Origin: Enterococcus devriesei
Lineage (GTDB): Bacteria; Bacillota; Bacilli; Lactobacillales; Enterococcaceae
Assembly (NCBI RefSeq): GCF_001885905.1
Contig: NZ_JXKM01000002.1
Span: forward strand, 176,258 to 240,257
Length of the DNA: 64,000 nt
Direction of reading: 5' to 3'
Part shown: in pieces, positions 18,197-29,348 of the stretch
How the letters are laid out: every line of letters begins with the position of its first letter
How positions within the stretch are numbered: position 1 is the first letter of the stretch
The notes under the pieces: model-generated
The model's input: only the letters and a program-made list of their open reading frames with translations
Told to the model about the DNA's origin: nothing
Databases searched by the model: none
Program-made: the position numbers and the translations under genes

Positions 18197-18221
18197 AGTT
18201 AAGACTTCAAGTTGTTTTTTT
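18182..18221. terminator. Bidirectional terminator shared by convergent genes
   Basis: ACAACTTGAAGT (18188-18199) and ACTTCAAGTTGT (18204-18215) form a 12-bp stem with loop TAAG, flanked by A7 on the left and T-rich sequence on the right. The last residues and stop codon of the minus-strand gene lie inside the hairpin. Confidence 0.9.
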
Positions 18222-18753
18222 GTCGTTTACGGATTTTTTTGGTCCAAAAACCACCAGATATATATTTTGGTTCGTAGGAAATGATAAAAGCTCGTTCTTC
18301 TACTTCTTTGATCAGTCCATAAAGTGCGCGTTCGTTTTTTCGCGGTGACAAGATTTCCAGTACAACTCGTTCACCTGAAAGTCCTTCGCCATAAGATTGA
18401 GTGACACCATAGCCATGATCTCGTAAGACGCGAGGCAAGCTTCGATCTTGATCAGTATTAGTTGGCAAGATAGCAGTCACCATGGTGTAGCCAAGCGCTA
18501 GTGCATCTTCGATCTTGATTCCAACGCTAACTCCGACGCCATAACCTAGAGCATAAGTAAGCAGATTGATTGGATTATCGAGTCGATCCAGCACCATCGA
18601 AAGACCTAAAATATAAATCGTGATCTCTACCATACTCATGATTGGAGCCAGGATTCGATAGCCCTTCATGGTTAACATAAAGCGGAGGGTGTTTAGAGTG
18701 ACATAGGCGAGGTTGATGAAAAAGATCATCGCCAACATTTTCAAATCAATCAT
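18199..18753 (-). CDS. UPF0316/DUF2179 membrane protein
   Basis: This 184-residue protein has three N-terminal transmembrane segments (about residues 1-90) followed by a soluble C-terminal domain with VTAILPTN and GERVVLEILSPRKN strands, as in the DUF5698 plus DUF2179 (UPF0316) family. Its function is unknown; the C-terminal fold is thought to be ligand-binding. A longer frame reaches 18789, but TTAGGAG lies just upstream of the ATG at 18753 (MIDLKML), so I use that. The C-terminal KNNLKS and stop codon are encoded by the shared terminator hairpin. Confidence 0.85.
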   Translation of the reverse strand: MIDLKMLAMIFFINLAYVTLNTLRFMLTMKGYRILAPIMSMVEITIYILGLSMVLDRLDNPINLLTYALGYGVGVSVGIKIEDALALGYTMVTAILPTNTDQDRSLPRVLRDHGYGVTQSYGEGLSGERVVLEILSPRKNERALYGLIKEVEERAFIISYEPKYISGGFWTKKIRKRQKNNLKS

Positions 18754-19228
18754 AAAAAAACTCCTAACTGTAAAATAAATCTTTAGCAAAAAAATGAAAG
18801 CGTTCGTTATCGTAGCTTTGCTTATTAGTCGTGCCGCAAAACTTTACCAATACCATTTTGATTTGTTTATTAATCCTTAGCGTAACGATTATTTTATCAA
18901 AAAGCAAACAGAAGGGAACGACTTCAAAGAAATTATTCTAATATTTGTCAAAAATACCTAGATTTTGGGATGAGATTGTTATTTATCTGTAATAACACAA
19001 AATATTTAAAGAAAATAAAGATTTTATCTTCTATTTTAATTCTTACTATAATATAATATATATAGGGATATTTAATAATATCAAAACGAAGAAATGAAGC
19101 GGTTTGATCAGCGTGTAATTACTGTTTGTGTTATTATAATAGAACAAACTGTTTTTTAATTATTAGAACTTGCACATAAAAATGTAATTTAAGAGCGTTT
19201 TTGCGTTCTTTCTGAAAAGGTGGTTCTC
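18754..19228. other. AT-rich intergenic region before the glycogen operon, no gene seen
   Basis: This divergent gap carries the upstream signals of the minus-strand DUF2179 gene and of glgB. A TATAAT at 19135-19140 is a candidate glgB -10, but no good -35 is found at 17 bp. A half-matching cre-like sequence, TGAAAGCGTT, occurs near 18795. I see no ORF, repeat or clear RNA. Confidence 0.4.
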
Positions 19229-21130
19229 ATGAAAAATACTGAAAAATTAGAAACACAGCAGATTGATAATGCCAAAAAGACCTTCTTAACTGGTGAAAAT
19301 TTTTATCTGCAGCATTTATTAGGCGCGCATTGTGAAGAGCAAGGGTATATTTTCCGAGTTTGGGCCCCCAATGCATTAGCGGTATTTCTAGTAGGTGATT
19401 TTAATGATTGGCAAGACTGGGCGATGGAAAAAGACCATGACACTGGCATTTGGCAAATCTATTGTGAAGAGGCAAACGAAGGCGACTTGTATAAATTTAA
19501 AGTCAGACAAGCCAATGGCCGTGAGATTCTAAAAATTGATCCCTTTGCCGTTCGCTTTGAAAAGCGTCCAGGCGATGCTGCCAAATTGTACAATTTTCCG
19601 GAGAAGAAATGGAAAGACGGACTGTGGCGTGGACGAAGCAAACGCTCGAATCCCTTTAAGCGACCGCTGAATATTTATGAGTTGCATGCCAGTTCTTGGA
19701 AGCATCATGAAGATGGAACTCCTTATAGTTTCGCTGAATTGAAAACCGAACTGATTCCTTACTTAGTAGAAATGAATTATACCCATGTTGAATTTATGCC
19801 GCTGATGGAACATCCGCTAGGGCGTTCTTGGGGCTATCAGCTGATTGGTTATTTTGCTTTAAGCTCATATTTTGGTACACCCGCTGAATTTCAAGACTTT
19901 GTTGAGGAATGTCATTTAAATAATATTGGCGTTTTTGTCGATTGGGTCCCAGGCCATTATTGCATCAATGATGATACGTTGCCCTATTACGACGGGACAC
20001 CGCAGTTTGAATATACGGACCCTGACCGAGCAAAAAATAATCGTTGGGGATCGATCAATTTCGATTTAGGTAAGCCACAAGTTCAGAGCTTTTTAATTTC
20101 TAGTGCAATGTTTTGGATTGAGATGTTCCATATTGATGGCATCCGAGTAGACGCTGTTTCAAGCATGATCTATCGAGACTATGATGATGGTCCGTGGACC
20201 CCAAATCACGATGGTGGCAACCGTAATTATGAAGGATTTTATTTCTTGCAAAAATTGAATGCCGTCATTAAATTAGCCCATCCGAATATTTTAATGATCG
20301 CAGAAGAAAGCTCTTCTGACACACAAATCACCGGCATGATTGAAAGTGGGTCCTTAGGATTTGATTTTAAATGGAACATGGGTTGGATGAATGATGTGTT
20401 GCGTTTTTACGAAATGGATCCAGTCTTTCGAAAGGATCATTTCAATTTGATTACTTTTTCTTTTATGTACATGATGCAGGAGAACTTTATTTTACCACTG
20501 TCACATGATGAAGTAGTCCACGGCAAAAAGAGCTTGATGCATAAAATGTGGGGAGATCGGTACAAACAATTTGCCCAACTGCGGAACTTATACACGTATT
20601 TCATGACGCATCCAGGAAAGAAATTACTCTTTATGGGGAGCGAATGGGGACAATTTCTTGAATGGAAGTTTGACGAAGGATTAGAGTGGGTCGATTTAGG
20701 GGATTCGCTTAATCAATCTATGCAGCATTTTACCGCGACACTGAATGATTTTTATAAAAATCAGCCCGCTTTGTGGGAATTGGAAGAATCGTATGACACG
20801 ATTGAGATTATTGATGCGGATAATACAGCTGAATCAATCTTATCTTTTATTCGTCAGGGGAAACGAAAAAAAGATTTTCTGATTGTGATTTTAAATATGA
20901 CACCTGTTGAACGACGTGATTTTCAGATTGGTGTTCCCTATCCAGGAACCTATAAAGAAGTGTGGAACACTGAGATGCAGGAATTTGGCGGAACGTGGAC
21001 GAAATCAAATGAAGATTGTCAAACTGAACCAAGTGATTTCAAACAGTATCAGCAAGTCATTAAGACGACGGTTCCAGCATTAGGAGCCCTTATCTTAAAA
21101 CCGGAGTCAATCAACACACGTAAGAAATAG
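19229..21130 (+). CDS. glgB: 1,4-alpha-glucan branching enzyme
   Basis: GlgB introduces alpha-1,6 branches into glycogen. The 633-residue protein has an N-terminal CBM48-like beta domain (about 30-130) and a GH13 barrel. Conserved barrel regions are [19 protein letters not shown] (nucleophile Asp), MIAEESSSD (acid/base Glu) and [14 protein letters not shown]. The ATG at 19229 is preferred over an upstream in-frame GTG at 19220 because that GTG lies within the AAAAGGTGG ribosome site. It is the first gene of a six-gene glg operon; glgC starts 38 bp downstream. Confidence 0.96.
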   Translation: MKNTEKLETQQIDNAKKTFLTGENFYLQHLLGAHCEEQGYIFRVWAPNALAVFLVGDFNDWQDWAMEKDHDTGIWQIYCEEANEGDLYKFKVRQANGREILKIDPFAVRFEKRPGDAAKLYNFPEKKWKDGLWRGRSKRSNPFKRPLNIYELHASSWKHHEDGTPYSFAELKTELIPYLVEMNYTHVEFMPLMEHPLGRSWGYQLIGYFALSSYFGTPAEFQDFVEECHLNNIGVFVDWVPGHYCINDDTLPYYDGTPQFEYTDPDRAKNNRWGSINFDLGKPQVQSFLISSAMFWIEMFHIDGIRVDAVSSMIYRDYDDGPWTPNHDGGNRNYEGFYFLQKLNAVIKLAHPNILMIAEESSSDTQITGMIESGSLGFDFKWNMGWMNDVLRFYEMDPVFRKDHFNLITFSFMYMMQENFILPLSHDEVVHGKKSLMHKMWGDRYKQFAQLRNLYTYFMTHPGKKLLFMGSEWGQFLEWKFDEGLEWVDLGDSLNQSMQHFTATLNDFYKNQPALWELEESYDTIEIIDADNTAESILSFIRQGKRKKDFLIVILNMTPVERRDFQIGVPYPGTYKEVWNTEMQEFGGTWTKSNEDCQTEPSDFKQYQQVIKTTVPALGALILKPESINTRKK

Positions 21131-21168
21131 AGGGGAGGTCGATGAGAGTATAGCTCTCATCAAAACAC

Positions 21169-22314
21169 ATGAAAACAGAGATATTAGCAATGATTTTAGC
21201 CGGCGGGAAAGGTTCACGCCTAGGAAAACTAACGCAAAAAATTGCCAAACCAGCCGTCCCTTTTGGCGGTAGATACCGAATCATCGACTTTACTTTAAGT
21301 AATTGTATTAATTCCGGCATTAACAATGTAGGTGTAGTAACTCAATACCAGCCGTTAGCCTTGAACAATCATATCGGAAACGGCTCTAGCTGGGGCTTTG
21401 ATGGCTTGAATTCAGGAGTGACAATCTTACAGCCCTATTCCAGTAACGACGGCAGTAAATGGTTCGAAGGAACAGCCCACGCGATTTATCAAAACATGGA
21501 TTATATCGATCAAATGGACCCAGAATATGTTTTAGTCTTGTCTGGTGACCATATTTATAAAATGGATTATGAAGCAATGTTGGAAGACCATAAAGCCAAT
21601 AATGCTTCGTTGACAGTAGCAGTCATTGAAGTTCCAATCGAAGAAGCCTCACGCTTTGGGATCATGAATACTGATGACAACGACCGAATTATTGAGTTTG
21701 AAGAAAAGCCAGAAGAACCAAAATGTAATCTTGCGTCAATGGGAATCTACATTTTCAACTGGAGTCGGTTACGTGGCATGCTGCTAAACAGCTACAAAAA
21801 AGACGATCAAATGTTGGACTTCGGCAAGCATGTGATTCCCGCCTATTTAGAAAGCGGTGAAAATGTTTTTGCTTATCGTTTTGATGGCTATTGGAAGGAT
21901 GTTGGAACGATTGATTCTTTATGGGAAGCAAGCATGGAGTTCATTGATCCTAAACATAACTTAAATATTCGCGACAAGAGCTGGCGAATTTCTGCTAAGA
22001 ATACGGTCTCACCGCCGCATTTCTTTACCGAAACAGCTGAGGTGAAAGATTCACTAGTGGTGGACGGTTGCTATGTAGCAGGGGCCGTTGAACACAGTAT
22101 TTTATCGAGCGATGTCCAAGTCAAAGAAGGCGCGAAAATTGTTGACAGTGTCATTATGCCAGGAGCGACAGTGGGTAAAAATGTTCAGATCAATAAAGCG
22201 ATTATCGGTGAACATGCGATTATTGGCGACGATGCAGTAATCGATGGCTCAAAAGAAATCGCCGTAGTAGGTTATTCAGAAGTGATTGGAGTGTTGACAA
22301 GTGAGAGCGAATAA
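21169..22314 (+). CDS. glgC: Glucose-1-phosphate adenylyltransferase, catalytic subunit GlgC
   Basis: GlgC makes ADP-glucose from glucose-1-phosphate and ATP, the committed step of glycogen synthesis. The 381-residue protein has the nucleotidyltransferase signature [11 protein letters not shown] (residues 12-22), the [14 protein letters not shown] metal-binding loop (about 120-133), FEEKP, and a C-terminal left-handed beta-helix of hexapeptide repeats (about 285-380). Unlike GlgD, the catalytic loop is intact. Its end overlaps the glgD start by 14 bp, so translation is probably coupled; in Firmicutes GlgC and GlgD form one heteromeric enzyme. Confidence 0.96.
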   Translation: MKTEILAMILAGGKGSRLGKLTQKIAKPAVPFGGRYRIIDFTLSNCINSGINNVGVVTQYQPLALNNHIGNGSSWGFDGLNSGVTILQPYSSNDGSKWFEGTAHAIYQNMDYIDQMDPEYVLVLSGDHIYKMDYEAMLEDHKANNASLTVAVIEVPIEEASRFGIMNTDDNDRIIEFEEKPEEPKCNLASMGIYIFNWSRLRGMLLNSYKKDDQMLDFGKHVIPAYLESGENVFAYRFDGYWKDVGTIDSLWEASMEFIDPKHNLNIRDKSWRISAKNTVSPPHFFTETAEVKDSLVVDGCYVAGAVEHSILSSDVQVKEGAKIVDSVIMPGATVGKNVQINKAIIGEHAIIGDDAVIDGSKEIAVVGYSEVIGVLTSESE

Positions 22315-23449
22315 AATGTGTGCCATTTTAGGCAATGTCTATGAATGTCCAGAATTATTACCCTTAACTGAAAAGCGTCCATTAGCGACTTTACCCTTTG
22401 ATTGTAAATATCGTTTAATCGATTTTAATTTGTCAAACGCGATCAATGCCAACGTTAAGTCCGTCTATATGGTATTTAATCAAGGAACGACAAAATCAGT
22501 CTTTGACCATATCGGTGGCGGGCGTGAATGGCACTTGGATAGTGTTGACAGTCGTTACTTCATTCATTTCTATCAGGATTTCTTGAAAAAGAAAGCAGAG
22601 GGGCGCCCTTATTATGAGTCAGTGATCGACTATTTGCACAAGTCAAAATCAGAATACACCGTCTTTATGGGAAATCGGATGCTGTGTAATATTGATTTAG
22701 AAGCGGTGTTAAAAATTCATCAACAAAATGACAGCGAGATGACGGTTGTCTATAAAAAGATGCCGAGAGAGCAAATCTATCGACAGGATGAAATTTTAGA
22801 AGTAGATGAACACGGAATAATCAAGGGCAATCACAATTTCCTAGAGGAACGTTCGGATGATGGGTTGTTGAATCTGTGTATGAAGATTTTTATTTGCCGG
22901 ACGGATTGGTTGATCCATGCATTAGAAGAAGGACAAAATTTAGGCGGACCAGTCGCATTGCTAGATTTCTTAACGCTATTAATGAGCCGTGTGAAAACTT
23001 CAGCCTATGAATATACCGGCTTTTTAAGTAATATTTTCGACATTAAATCTTATTATGATGCGAATATGGCGATGTTGGATCCTAAAAAATTCACTTCACT
23101 GCTTTATTCAAAACAAAAAATCTATACGAAACTAAAAAATGAAGTAGCGACGTATTATTCCCCAACTTCTGACGTGAAAAATAGTCAATTTGCAACCGGT
23201 TGTTTGGTTGACGGCAAAGCTTATGGTTCGTTGTTCTCTCGTAGCGTCGTAATCGAGAAGGGCGCTGAAGTGGAAAATTCCATCATCATGGCCAGCTGTT
23301 GTATCAAAGAAAATGCCTTTATCAGAGATGCTATTTTGGATAAAAATGTCGTAGTGGAACCCGGCGTGAAAATTATTGGTTCAGCAGCTAAACCTGTTGT
23401 TATCAAGAAAAATACCCATGTCTTTAGTGATGTGTACGGGGGCGAGTAA
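22301..23449 (+). CDS. glgD: GlgD, non-catalytic partner of ADP-glucose pyrophosphorylase
   Basis: This is a GlgC paralogue of 382 residues. It lacks the GGxGxRL nucleotide-binding loop: the aligned N-terminal stretch reads [20 protein letters not shown]. It therefore fits the Firmicute GlgD subunit, which is thought to enhance GlgC activity rather than catalyse. [17 protein letters not shown] and a C-terminal hexapeptide beta-helix are retained. It starts with GTG at 22301, nine bases after GGAG and inside the glgC coding end. glgA begins 2 bp after its stop. Confidence 0.94.
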   Translation: MRANKMCAILGNVYECPELLPLTEKRPLATLPFDCKYRLIDFNLSNAINANVKSVYMVFNQGTTKSVFDHIGGGREWHLDSVDSRYFIHFYQDFLKKKAEGRPYYESVIDYLHKSKSEYTVFMGNRMLCNIDLEAVLKIHQQNDSEMTVVYKKMPREQIYRQDEILEVDEHGIIKGNHNFLEERSDDGLLNLCMKIFICRTDWLIHALEEGQNLGGPVALLDFLTLLMSRVKTSAYEYTGFLSNIFDIKSYYDANMAMLDPKKFTSLLYSKQKIYTKLKNEVATYYSPTSDVKNSQFATGCLVDGKAYGSLFSRSVVIEKGAEVENSIIMASCCIKENAFIRDAILDKNVVVEPGVKIIGSAAKPVVIKKNTHVFSDVYGGE

Positions 23450-23451
23450 GC

Positions 23452-24879
23452 ATGAAAGTATTATTTGTCGCGGCTGAGTGTGCCCCTTTTTTCAAAACAG
23501 GAGGGTTAGGTGACGTTGCGGGGGCTTTACCTAAAGCATTAGAAAAAAAAGGCGCCACAGTGAAGGTTGTCTTACCCTTCTTTACCAAAATGGCACAGCA
23601 GTATCAGGATCAACTAGAAGATTTATTTTCCTTTGATGTCTATGTTGGCTGGCGTAAGCAGTATTGCGGCGTAAAATATCTGAAATTGAATGATATTGAG
23701 TATTATTTCTTAGACAATCTGTACTACTTTAACCGCCCAGAACTTTATGGCTATTATGATGATGGCGAGCGTTTTGCCTTTTTCCAAATGGCAGCGATCG
23801 AACTGATGGAAAAAATCAATTTTATTCCAGATATCCTACACGTAAATGATTACCATACGTCGTTTATCCCATTCTTACTGAAAGAAAAGTATCGTTGGAT
23901 TCAAGCCTACAATGCGATTCGAACAGTTTTAACGATTCACAATATTGAGTTCCAAGGACAATATGACCGTGAGATTCTGTACGATCTATTCGGTATGGGA
24001 ACAGAACGCTACGATGACGGAACAGTCAGATACAATGATTGTGTCAATTTCATGAAGGCGGGGATTCTTTACGCGGATCGAGTTACGACCGTCAGTCCTT
24101 CTTATGCTGAAGAAATCAAAACACCTGAATTTGGTGCTGGTCTAGATGTCATTTTACGGATGGAGAGCGGTAAATTAAGAGGAATTCTGAATGGAATCGA
24201 TTATGACCTGTTTGATCCGGCGACAGATCGAGCTCTTGCGGCAAATTATGACGCGAAGCATTTGTCTAAAAAATTAGAGAACAAGGTCCAACTGCAAAAA
24301 ATGTTAGATCTACCGGTTCGACCAGAAGTGCCGATTATTGGAATCGTCAGCCGGTTGACGTATCAAAAAGGCTTCCATTTGCTGTTACAGGAAATGGACA
24401 ATTTGATGCAGTTTGATGTCCAGGTCGTTTTGGTTGGTACTGGTGATCCTAATTTTGAAAATCAGTTCCGTAACTTTGGCAGCAAATATCCAGAGAAGAC
24501 GAGTATCCAGATTGCTTTTGATGTGACTTTGGCGCAGAAGGTCTATGCAGGTTCGGATATGTTCTTGATGCCGTCAGCTTTTGAACCTTGCGGGCTTTCA
24601 CAAATGATCTCGATGCGTTATGGGACACTGCCGATCGTCCATGAAATCGGTGGATTAAGAGATACGGTCCAGCCGTATAACCCTGTTACCGAAGAAGGGA
24701 CTGGCTTTGGCTTTACTATTTTTGAGCCTTTCTATTTAATGAATGCGATGAAGCAAGCAATCGAGTTATACCATGAACATCCAAAGACTTGGCAAAAGCT
24801 GATGCTTGAAGCAATGTCTCGTGACTTCAGCTGGAATGGTTCAAGTCAACAATATTTAGAAATGTATCAACAACTGTAG
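23452..24879 (+). CDS. glgA: Glycogen synthase (ADP-glucose, GT5)
   Basis: GlgA transfers glucose from ADP-glucose to growing alpha-1,4 chains. The 475-residue GT-B enzyme carries the [13 protein letters not shown] motif (residues about 15-27, ADP-glucose binding), [10 protein letters not shown] (about 163-172), [11 protein letters not shown] (about 300-310), and the C-terminal [12 protein letters not shown] loop (about 376-387). It starts 2 bp after glgD. A 119-bp gap with a hairpin separates it from glgP. Confidence 0.96.
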   Translation: MKVLFVAAECAPFFKTGGLGDVAGALPKALEKKGATVKVVLPFFTKMAQQYQDQLEDLFSFDVYVGWRKQYCGVKYLKLNDIEYYFLDNLYYFNRPELYGYYDDGERFAFFQMAAIELMEKINFIPDILHVNDYHTSFIPFLLKEKYRWIQAYNAIRTVLTIHNIEFQGQYDREILYDLFGMGTERYDDGTVRYNDCVNFMKAGILYADRVTTVSPSYAEEIKTPEFGAGLDVILRMESGKLRGILNGIDYDLFDPATDRALAANYDAKHLSKKLENKVQLQKMLDLPVRPEVPIIGIVSRLTYQKGFHLLLQEMDNLMQFDVQVVLVGTGDPNFENQFRNFGSKYPEKTSIQIAFDVTLAQKVYAGSDMFLMPSAFEPCGLSQMISMRYGTLPIVHEIGGLRDTVQPYNPVTEEGTGFGFTIFEPFYLMNAMKQAIELYHEHPKTWQKLMLEAMSRDFSWNGSSQQYLEMYQQL

Positions 24880-24886
24880 GATTCTA

Positions 24887-24929
24887 AAAGCCAGAATCTA
24901 GGCCTTGTGCTATGGATTTTGGCTTTTTG
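24887..24929 (+). terminator. Intra-operon hairpin between glgA and glgP
   Basis: AAAGCCAGAATC (24887-24898) pairs with GATTTTGGCTTT (24915-24926) followed by TTTG. It could partially terminate or attenuate, lowering glgP relative to glgBCDA. Confidence 0.6.
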
Positions 24930-24998
24930 TTTAATTAATTCTAGTCGAATAAAAGAAGGCTGTTTTTATAAATTGCAAGAGCTTGGAGATGAAATGAA

Positions 24999-27437
24999 AT
25001 GGATAAAAAAGAATTCAAAAAGAAATTCAAACGACGTTTAGCCGAAAAATTTGCGATGGAGGTTACCGATGCTTCTTCTAATGAGCTTTATCAAACACTA
25101 GGCTCTTTGATGACCTCCGCCTATTCGCAAGATTGGCGGGAAACGTGGAAGGATTATCGGGAGAATAACCAGAAACAGTCGTATTATTTTTCAATCGAGT
25201 TTTTACCGGGAAAAATGTTGAAAAGTAATTTGCTGAATATGGGCTGGCTGGAGCTGGTAGAAGAAGGATTAGATGAGCTAGGGATTCAGCTAAATGATCT
25301 AGTTGAGATCGAGCCGGACATGGCACTTGGCAATGGTGGCCTTGGTCGCTTAGCTTCTTGTTTTATGGATTCTATCGCTTCTTGTGGTTTACCAGGAAAT
25401 GGGAACGGGATTCGCTATGAATATGGCTTATTCAAACAGCGTTTTGTTGATAATTATCAGGTGGAGTTGCCAGATGAGTGGCTGCAAAAGGGAAATTTGT
25501 GGGAAGTTCGCAAAGAAAGCAAAGCAGTGGATGTCCAGATCGGTGGAAATGTTTATTTAAAACCTGATCAATATGGCAAGTTATCACCAGTCTATGAAGG
25601 GGGTAGTAAGCTCCGTGCCGTCCCTTACGACACTGGAATGGTAGGCTATCAAAATAAAATCGTCAATACAATGCGTTTGTGGTCGCTTGAAATTCCGCCA
25701 GAGGAAGAGGATCGTTATCGCAGTATCGAAGCCCGTCGTTCTTTTGAAGATCTGACTTCAGTTTTATACCCAGATGATTCGAATGAAGCAGGGCGGAAAA
25801 TGCGCCTGACGCAAGAATACTTTTTTGTATCTGCCGGTGTGCAAAGTATCTTGCGCTATTTCAAAAGTTTGAACCAGCCGATGGATGAGATCAATCAATA
25901 CGCCGCAATCCATATTAATGATACCCATCCAGCGATGTGTGTGGCTGAGTTTATGCGCTTGCTGGTCGATGAGGAACAAATGAGTTGGGAGCGAGCATGG
26001 GATTTAACGCGGAAAGTTATGAGTTACACGAATCATACGATCATGGCAGAAGCGTTAGAGAAATGGTCGATCGACATGATGAAAAACGTCTGCCCTCGGA
26101 TTTATCAGATTATCGAAGAGATTGATCGGCGCTTTGTGGAAGAATTAATTGGCGTCCAAGACTTTGATTTGATTCAACGCACGCGGATCATCCAAGACGG
26201 ACAAGTCCATATGGCTCATCTGGCGATTATTGGTTCACATTCTACCAATGGCGTCGCGAAGCTTCATTCGGATTTATTGAAATCTGTTGTGTTGCATGAT
26301 TTTTATTTACTTTATCCAGATCGTTTCAATAATAAAACTAATGGAATCGCGATGCGGCGCTGGGTCCAATTAGCTAACCCAGCCATGAGCAAGGTACTGG
26401 ATGCAACAATTGGAAAAACGTGGCGTAAAAATTCGGATGATCTACGTTTGCTATTAAATTACGAAGAAGACGATCAAGTATTGAATGCCTTAGCTGAGGC
26501 GAAGTATCAGAATAAACGTAGCTTGGCCGCTTATATCAAAAGTCATTGCGGGATCGAAGTCTCTCCTGAGGCGATTTTTGATGTTCAGATCAAACGGCTA
26601 CACGCCTATAAACGTCAATTACTAAATTTACTGCATATCATTAAATTGTATTTGGATTTGAAAGAGAATCCGGAATTACCGATCGAACCGCGGGTCTTTA
26701 TTTTTGGGGCGAAGGCGGCACCAAGCTATCATTATGCCAAATCAATTATTAAAGTAATCAACGAAGTCGCCAGCTTGATCAACGCCGATGAAACGATCAA
26801 GGGGAAATTGAAGCTAGTCTTTTTAGAAAACTATAACGTTAGCTTAGCGGAGCGAATCATTCCGGCGGCGGATGTCAGTGAACAAATTTCCTTGGCCTCT
26901 AAAGAAGCTTCAGGCACGTCGAATATGAAGCTGATGCTGAATGGTGCAGTCACGATTGCTACGCTTGATGGAGCGAATGTTGAAATTAGAGATGCGGTAG
27001 GTGATGATAATATCGCGATCTTCGGTTTGACCGAAGGAGAGGTTTATCAGTATTATGAAAAGAGAAATTACCATGCGATCGACCTGTATGAACGTGATAC
27101 GACGATTCAAAAAGTAGTCAATGCTTTGATCGACGGAACGATTCCGAATATCACCAAAGAAGGTCAGGAAATTTTTGACTCGTTGATCAAGTACAACGAC
27201 GAATTTTTCGTGTTACGAGATTTTGAAGATTATTGCGCGGCGCAAATGTCAGTCAATCAGGCGTATCAGGATACACGTCGCTGGCGTCAAATCAGTTTAC
27301 GGAATACGGCGAATGCCGGCCGCTTCTCTTCTGACCGAACCGTGCAGCAATACGCGGACGACATTTGGCAGATTGAGCCATTATTCGCTCATAATGATAA
27401 TCGAGGTGTGACTCAACATGACACATATCTACTTTAA
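24999..27437 (+). CDS. glgP: Glycogen/maltodextrin phosphorylase
   Basis: GlgP releases glucose-1-phosphate from glycogen chain ends. The 812-residue GT35 enzyme shows the early EPDMALGNGGLGRLASCFMD stretch, IHINDTHPAM (about 306-315), and the PLP lysine within EASGTSNMKLMLNGA (about residues 635-649). The ribosome site TTGGAGATG lies 9-15 nt before ATG 24999. Its 3' end overlaps the following GH13 gene by 20 bp, so the two degradative enzymes are translationally linked. Confidence 0.96.
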   Translation: MDKKEFKKKFKRRLAEKFAMEVTDASSNELYQTLGSLMTSAYSQDWRETWKDYRENNQKQSYYFSIEFLPGKMLKSNLLNMGWLELVEEGLDELGIQLNDLVEIEPDMALGNGGLGRLASCFMDSIASCGLPGNGNGIRYEYGLFKQRFVDNYQVELPDEWLQKGNLWEVRKESKAVDVQIGGNVYLKPDQYGKLSPVYEGGSKLRAVPYDTGMVGYQNKIVNTMRLWSLEIPPEEEDRYRSIEARRSFEDLTSVLYPDDSNEAGRKMRLTQEYFFVSAGVQSILRYFKSLNQPMDEINQYAAIHINDTHPAMCVAEFMRLLVDEEQMSWERAWDLTRKVMSYTNHTIMAEALEKWSIDMMKNVCPRIYQIIEEIDRRFVEELIGVQDFDLIQRTRIIQDGQVHMAHLAIIGSHSTNGVAKLHSDLLKSVVLHDFYLLYPDRFNNKTNGIAMRRWVQLANPAMSKVLDATIGKTWRKNSDDLRLLLNYEEDDQVLNALAEAKYQNKRSLAAYIKSHCGIEVSPEAIFDVQIKRLHAYKRQLLNLLHIIKLYLDLKENPELPIEPRVFIFGAKAAPSYHYAKSIIKVINEVASLINADETIKGKLKLVFLENYNVSLAERIIPAADVSEQISLASKEASGTSNMKLMLNGAVTIATLDGANVEIRDAVGDDNIAIFGLTEGEVYQYYEKRNYHAIDLYERDTTIQKVVNALIDGTIPNITKEGQEIFDSLIKYNDEFFVLRDFEDYCAAQMSVNQAYQDTRRWRQISLRNTANAGRFSSDRTVQQYADDIWQIEPLFAHNDNRGVTQHDTYLL

Positions 27438-29250
27438 TCCATGGATCGAACGGTATAAACAACCCTTTGGTGCGGTTCAAGAAGGCATGAAAATTGATCT
27501 TTGGTTGTCAGTCCCTGAGCCGGAAAACACGCAGGTTTTTTTGATCGTCCGTAAAGAAGGCAGCTCATCTGGGCAGCGAGTCTTCCCAATGGAGGCGGTG
27601 GCGGAAGAACGGTTCCATTTTCAAACGACGATGAATCAAGGCTGGGGTCTGTACTTTTATTATTTCAAAGTCGTTCGCGAAACCAATGGCTATGAGACGA
27701 TCCAGTATTATGGCTTTAAGGATCAAGGCGGCGAAGGGAAAATATATGGTTCCGAGCAAGAAGTTCTACCCTATCAATTAACCTGCTATCAAAAACCTGA
27801 GGTCGCTCCTAAATGGTACCGCGATGCTGTTTTTTATCAAATCTTTCCTGATCGTTTTGCTAATGGCAATCCCGATCATATAGTGAATCAGCCGAAAAAA
27901 AATTCGTTTATTTATGGTACGGAGGAAGACGATCCTTATTATATTCGAAACCAAAAAAATGAGATCGTTCGTTGGGATTTTTTTGGAGGCAATCTAAAAG
28001 GGATCAAAGAAAAGATTCCTTACTTAAAAGAGCTAGGGATCACGGCTTTATATTTGAATCCGATCTTTGAAGCCAGTTCAAATCATCGCTATGATACGAA
28101 CGATTATTTTAAGATCGATGGCGTCTTGGGCAAAGAAGAAGATTTTCGTGAATTGATCACTGAACTACATGAGTCAGGAATCGCAGTCATCCTTGATGGT
28201 GTTTTCTCACATGTAGGAAAGGACAGCCGCTATTTCAATATTTCTGGTCTTTATGGGAAGCATTCAGGAGCGGCCCTTGATCCTAAGAGTCCTTATCGGG
28301 ATTGGTTCACTTTTAAACAATATCCCACTGATTACAAATCGTGGTGGGGCGTTGCTGATCTACCTGAGGTCCGGAAAGATAATCCTCATTATCAAGAATT
28401 TATTTACGGCGATCTAGACAGTGTTTTAGCGAAGTGGACGACCCTCGGCGTCGATGGTTGGCGACTGGATGTCGCAGATGAATTGACGGATGATTTTATC
28501 GCGGGAATTCGTAAGCATTTGTCCTTCTATCAAGAAAAAATCTTGATTGGAGAAGTTTGGGAGGATGCCTCTAATAAGATTGCTTATGATACGCGTAGAA
28601 GATATGTTTTTGGTGATCATTTGCAAGGCGTGATGAATTACCCTTTGCGTCAGCAGATTTTAGATATCTTAAAAGGTTACCGGACATTACAGGAAATCTG
28701 TGAAGAGATGATCCGTTATCAGGAAAATTATCCGAGAGATTTTTACTATAATCAGTTGAATAATATTGGCACCCATGACACGGAGCGGATTTTAACGATG
28801 CTGGATGGGTCATTAGAGACGTTAGATCAAGCATGGGGCTTGATGTTTATGATGCCGGGCATCCCTTGTATTTATTATGGGGATGAGGCTGGGCTGACTG
28901 GCGGAAAAGATCCTGAGAATCGTCGCTTTTTCCCATGGCAGTCTATCAATCAGGCTTTATTCAAAAGCTGTCAAAAATGGGTTCAGCGTCGTAAAAAATT
29001 TGATGTCTTGAAATACGGAGAATTTTTCCCTTTCTATTCGCAAAAACAGCAACTTTTCGGCATCATTCGCTACACGGAAAAAGCCTATGTCATCTATGCA
29101 CTTAATCTATCGAATCAAGAACAAAGTATCAATATTGGTGAGTTGTCCAGTCCATTAGCTTATAAAGGTGATTATGATGTGTTGAATCGAATCATCGAAG
29201 GAGAGATCTTGGCACCAAAAGGCAGCTTGTTCATCTCTGACAGCTGGTAA
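27418..29250 (+). CDS. GH13 neopullulanase/maltogenic amylase-type glycosidase
   Basis: This 610-residue intracellular enzyme (no signal peptide) has an N-terminal CBM34-like domain (about 1-120) and a GH13 barrel. Conserved regions are DGVFSHVG (I), GWRLDVADE (II, nucleophile Asp), LIGEVWED (III, acid/base Glu) and NNIGTHDTER (IV). The pattern is that of neopullulanase/cyclomaltodextrinase, GH13_20-like. Its position, overlapping glgP by 20 bp, suggests it trims or debranches limit dextrins after phosphorolysis, filling the role of GlgX. The exact linkage specificity cannot be read from sequence. GAGGTG precedes the ATG. Confidence 0.9.
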   Translation: MTHIYFNPWIERYKQPFGAVQEGMKIDLWLSVPEPENTQVFLIVRKEGSSSGQRVFPMEAVAEERFHFQTTMNQGWGLYFYYFKVVRETNGYETIQYYGFKDQGGEGKIYGSEQEVLPYQLTCYQKPEVAPKWYRDAVFYQIFPDRFANGNPDHIVNQPKKNSFIYGTEEDDPYYIRNQKNEIVRWDFFGGNLKGIKEKIPYLKELGITALYLNPIFEASSNHRYDTNDYFKIDGVLGKEEDFRELITELHESGIAVILDGVFSHVGKDSRYFNISGLYGKHSGAALDPKSPYRDWFTFKQYPTDYKSWWGVADLPEVRKDNPHYQEFIYGDLDSVLAKWTTLGVDGWRLDVADELTDDFIAGIRKHLSFYQEKILIGEVWEDASNKIAYDTRRRYVFGDHLQGVMNYPLRQQILDILKGYRTLQEICEEMIRYQENYPRDFYYNQLNNIGTHDTERILTMLDGSLETLDQAWGLMFMMPGIPCIYYGDEAGLTGGKDPENRRFFPWQSINQALFKSCQKWVQRRKKFDVLKYGEFFPFYSQKQQLFGIIRYTEKAYVIYALNLSNQEQSINIGELSSPLAYKGDYDVLNRIIEGEILAPKGSLFISDSW

Positions 29251-29348
29251 TTTTGTGGGTTAGGAAGGATTTGGCTGCTAGAGATTTCGAAGCATTTTTT
29301 TAGCATTTATGCTAAACTATCCTATATCACAACAATGAGGATGATTTT

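Noticed and set aside
18792-18806. cre-like half site TGAAAGCGTT upstream of the glycogen operon
   Set aside because: The right half of the palindrome does not match, and it lies more than 400 bp from glgB, so it is not listed as an operator.
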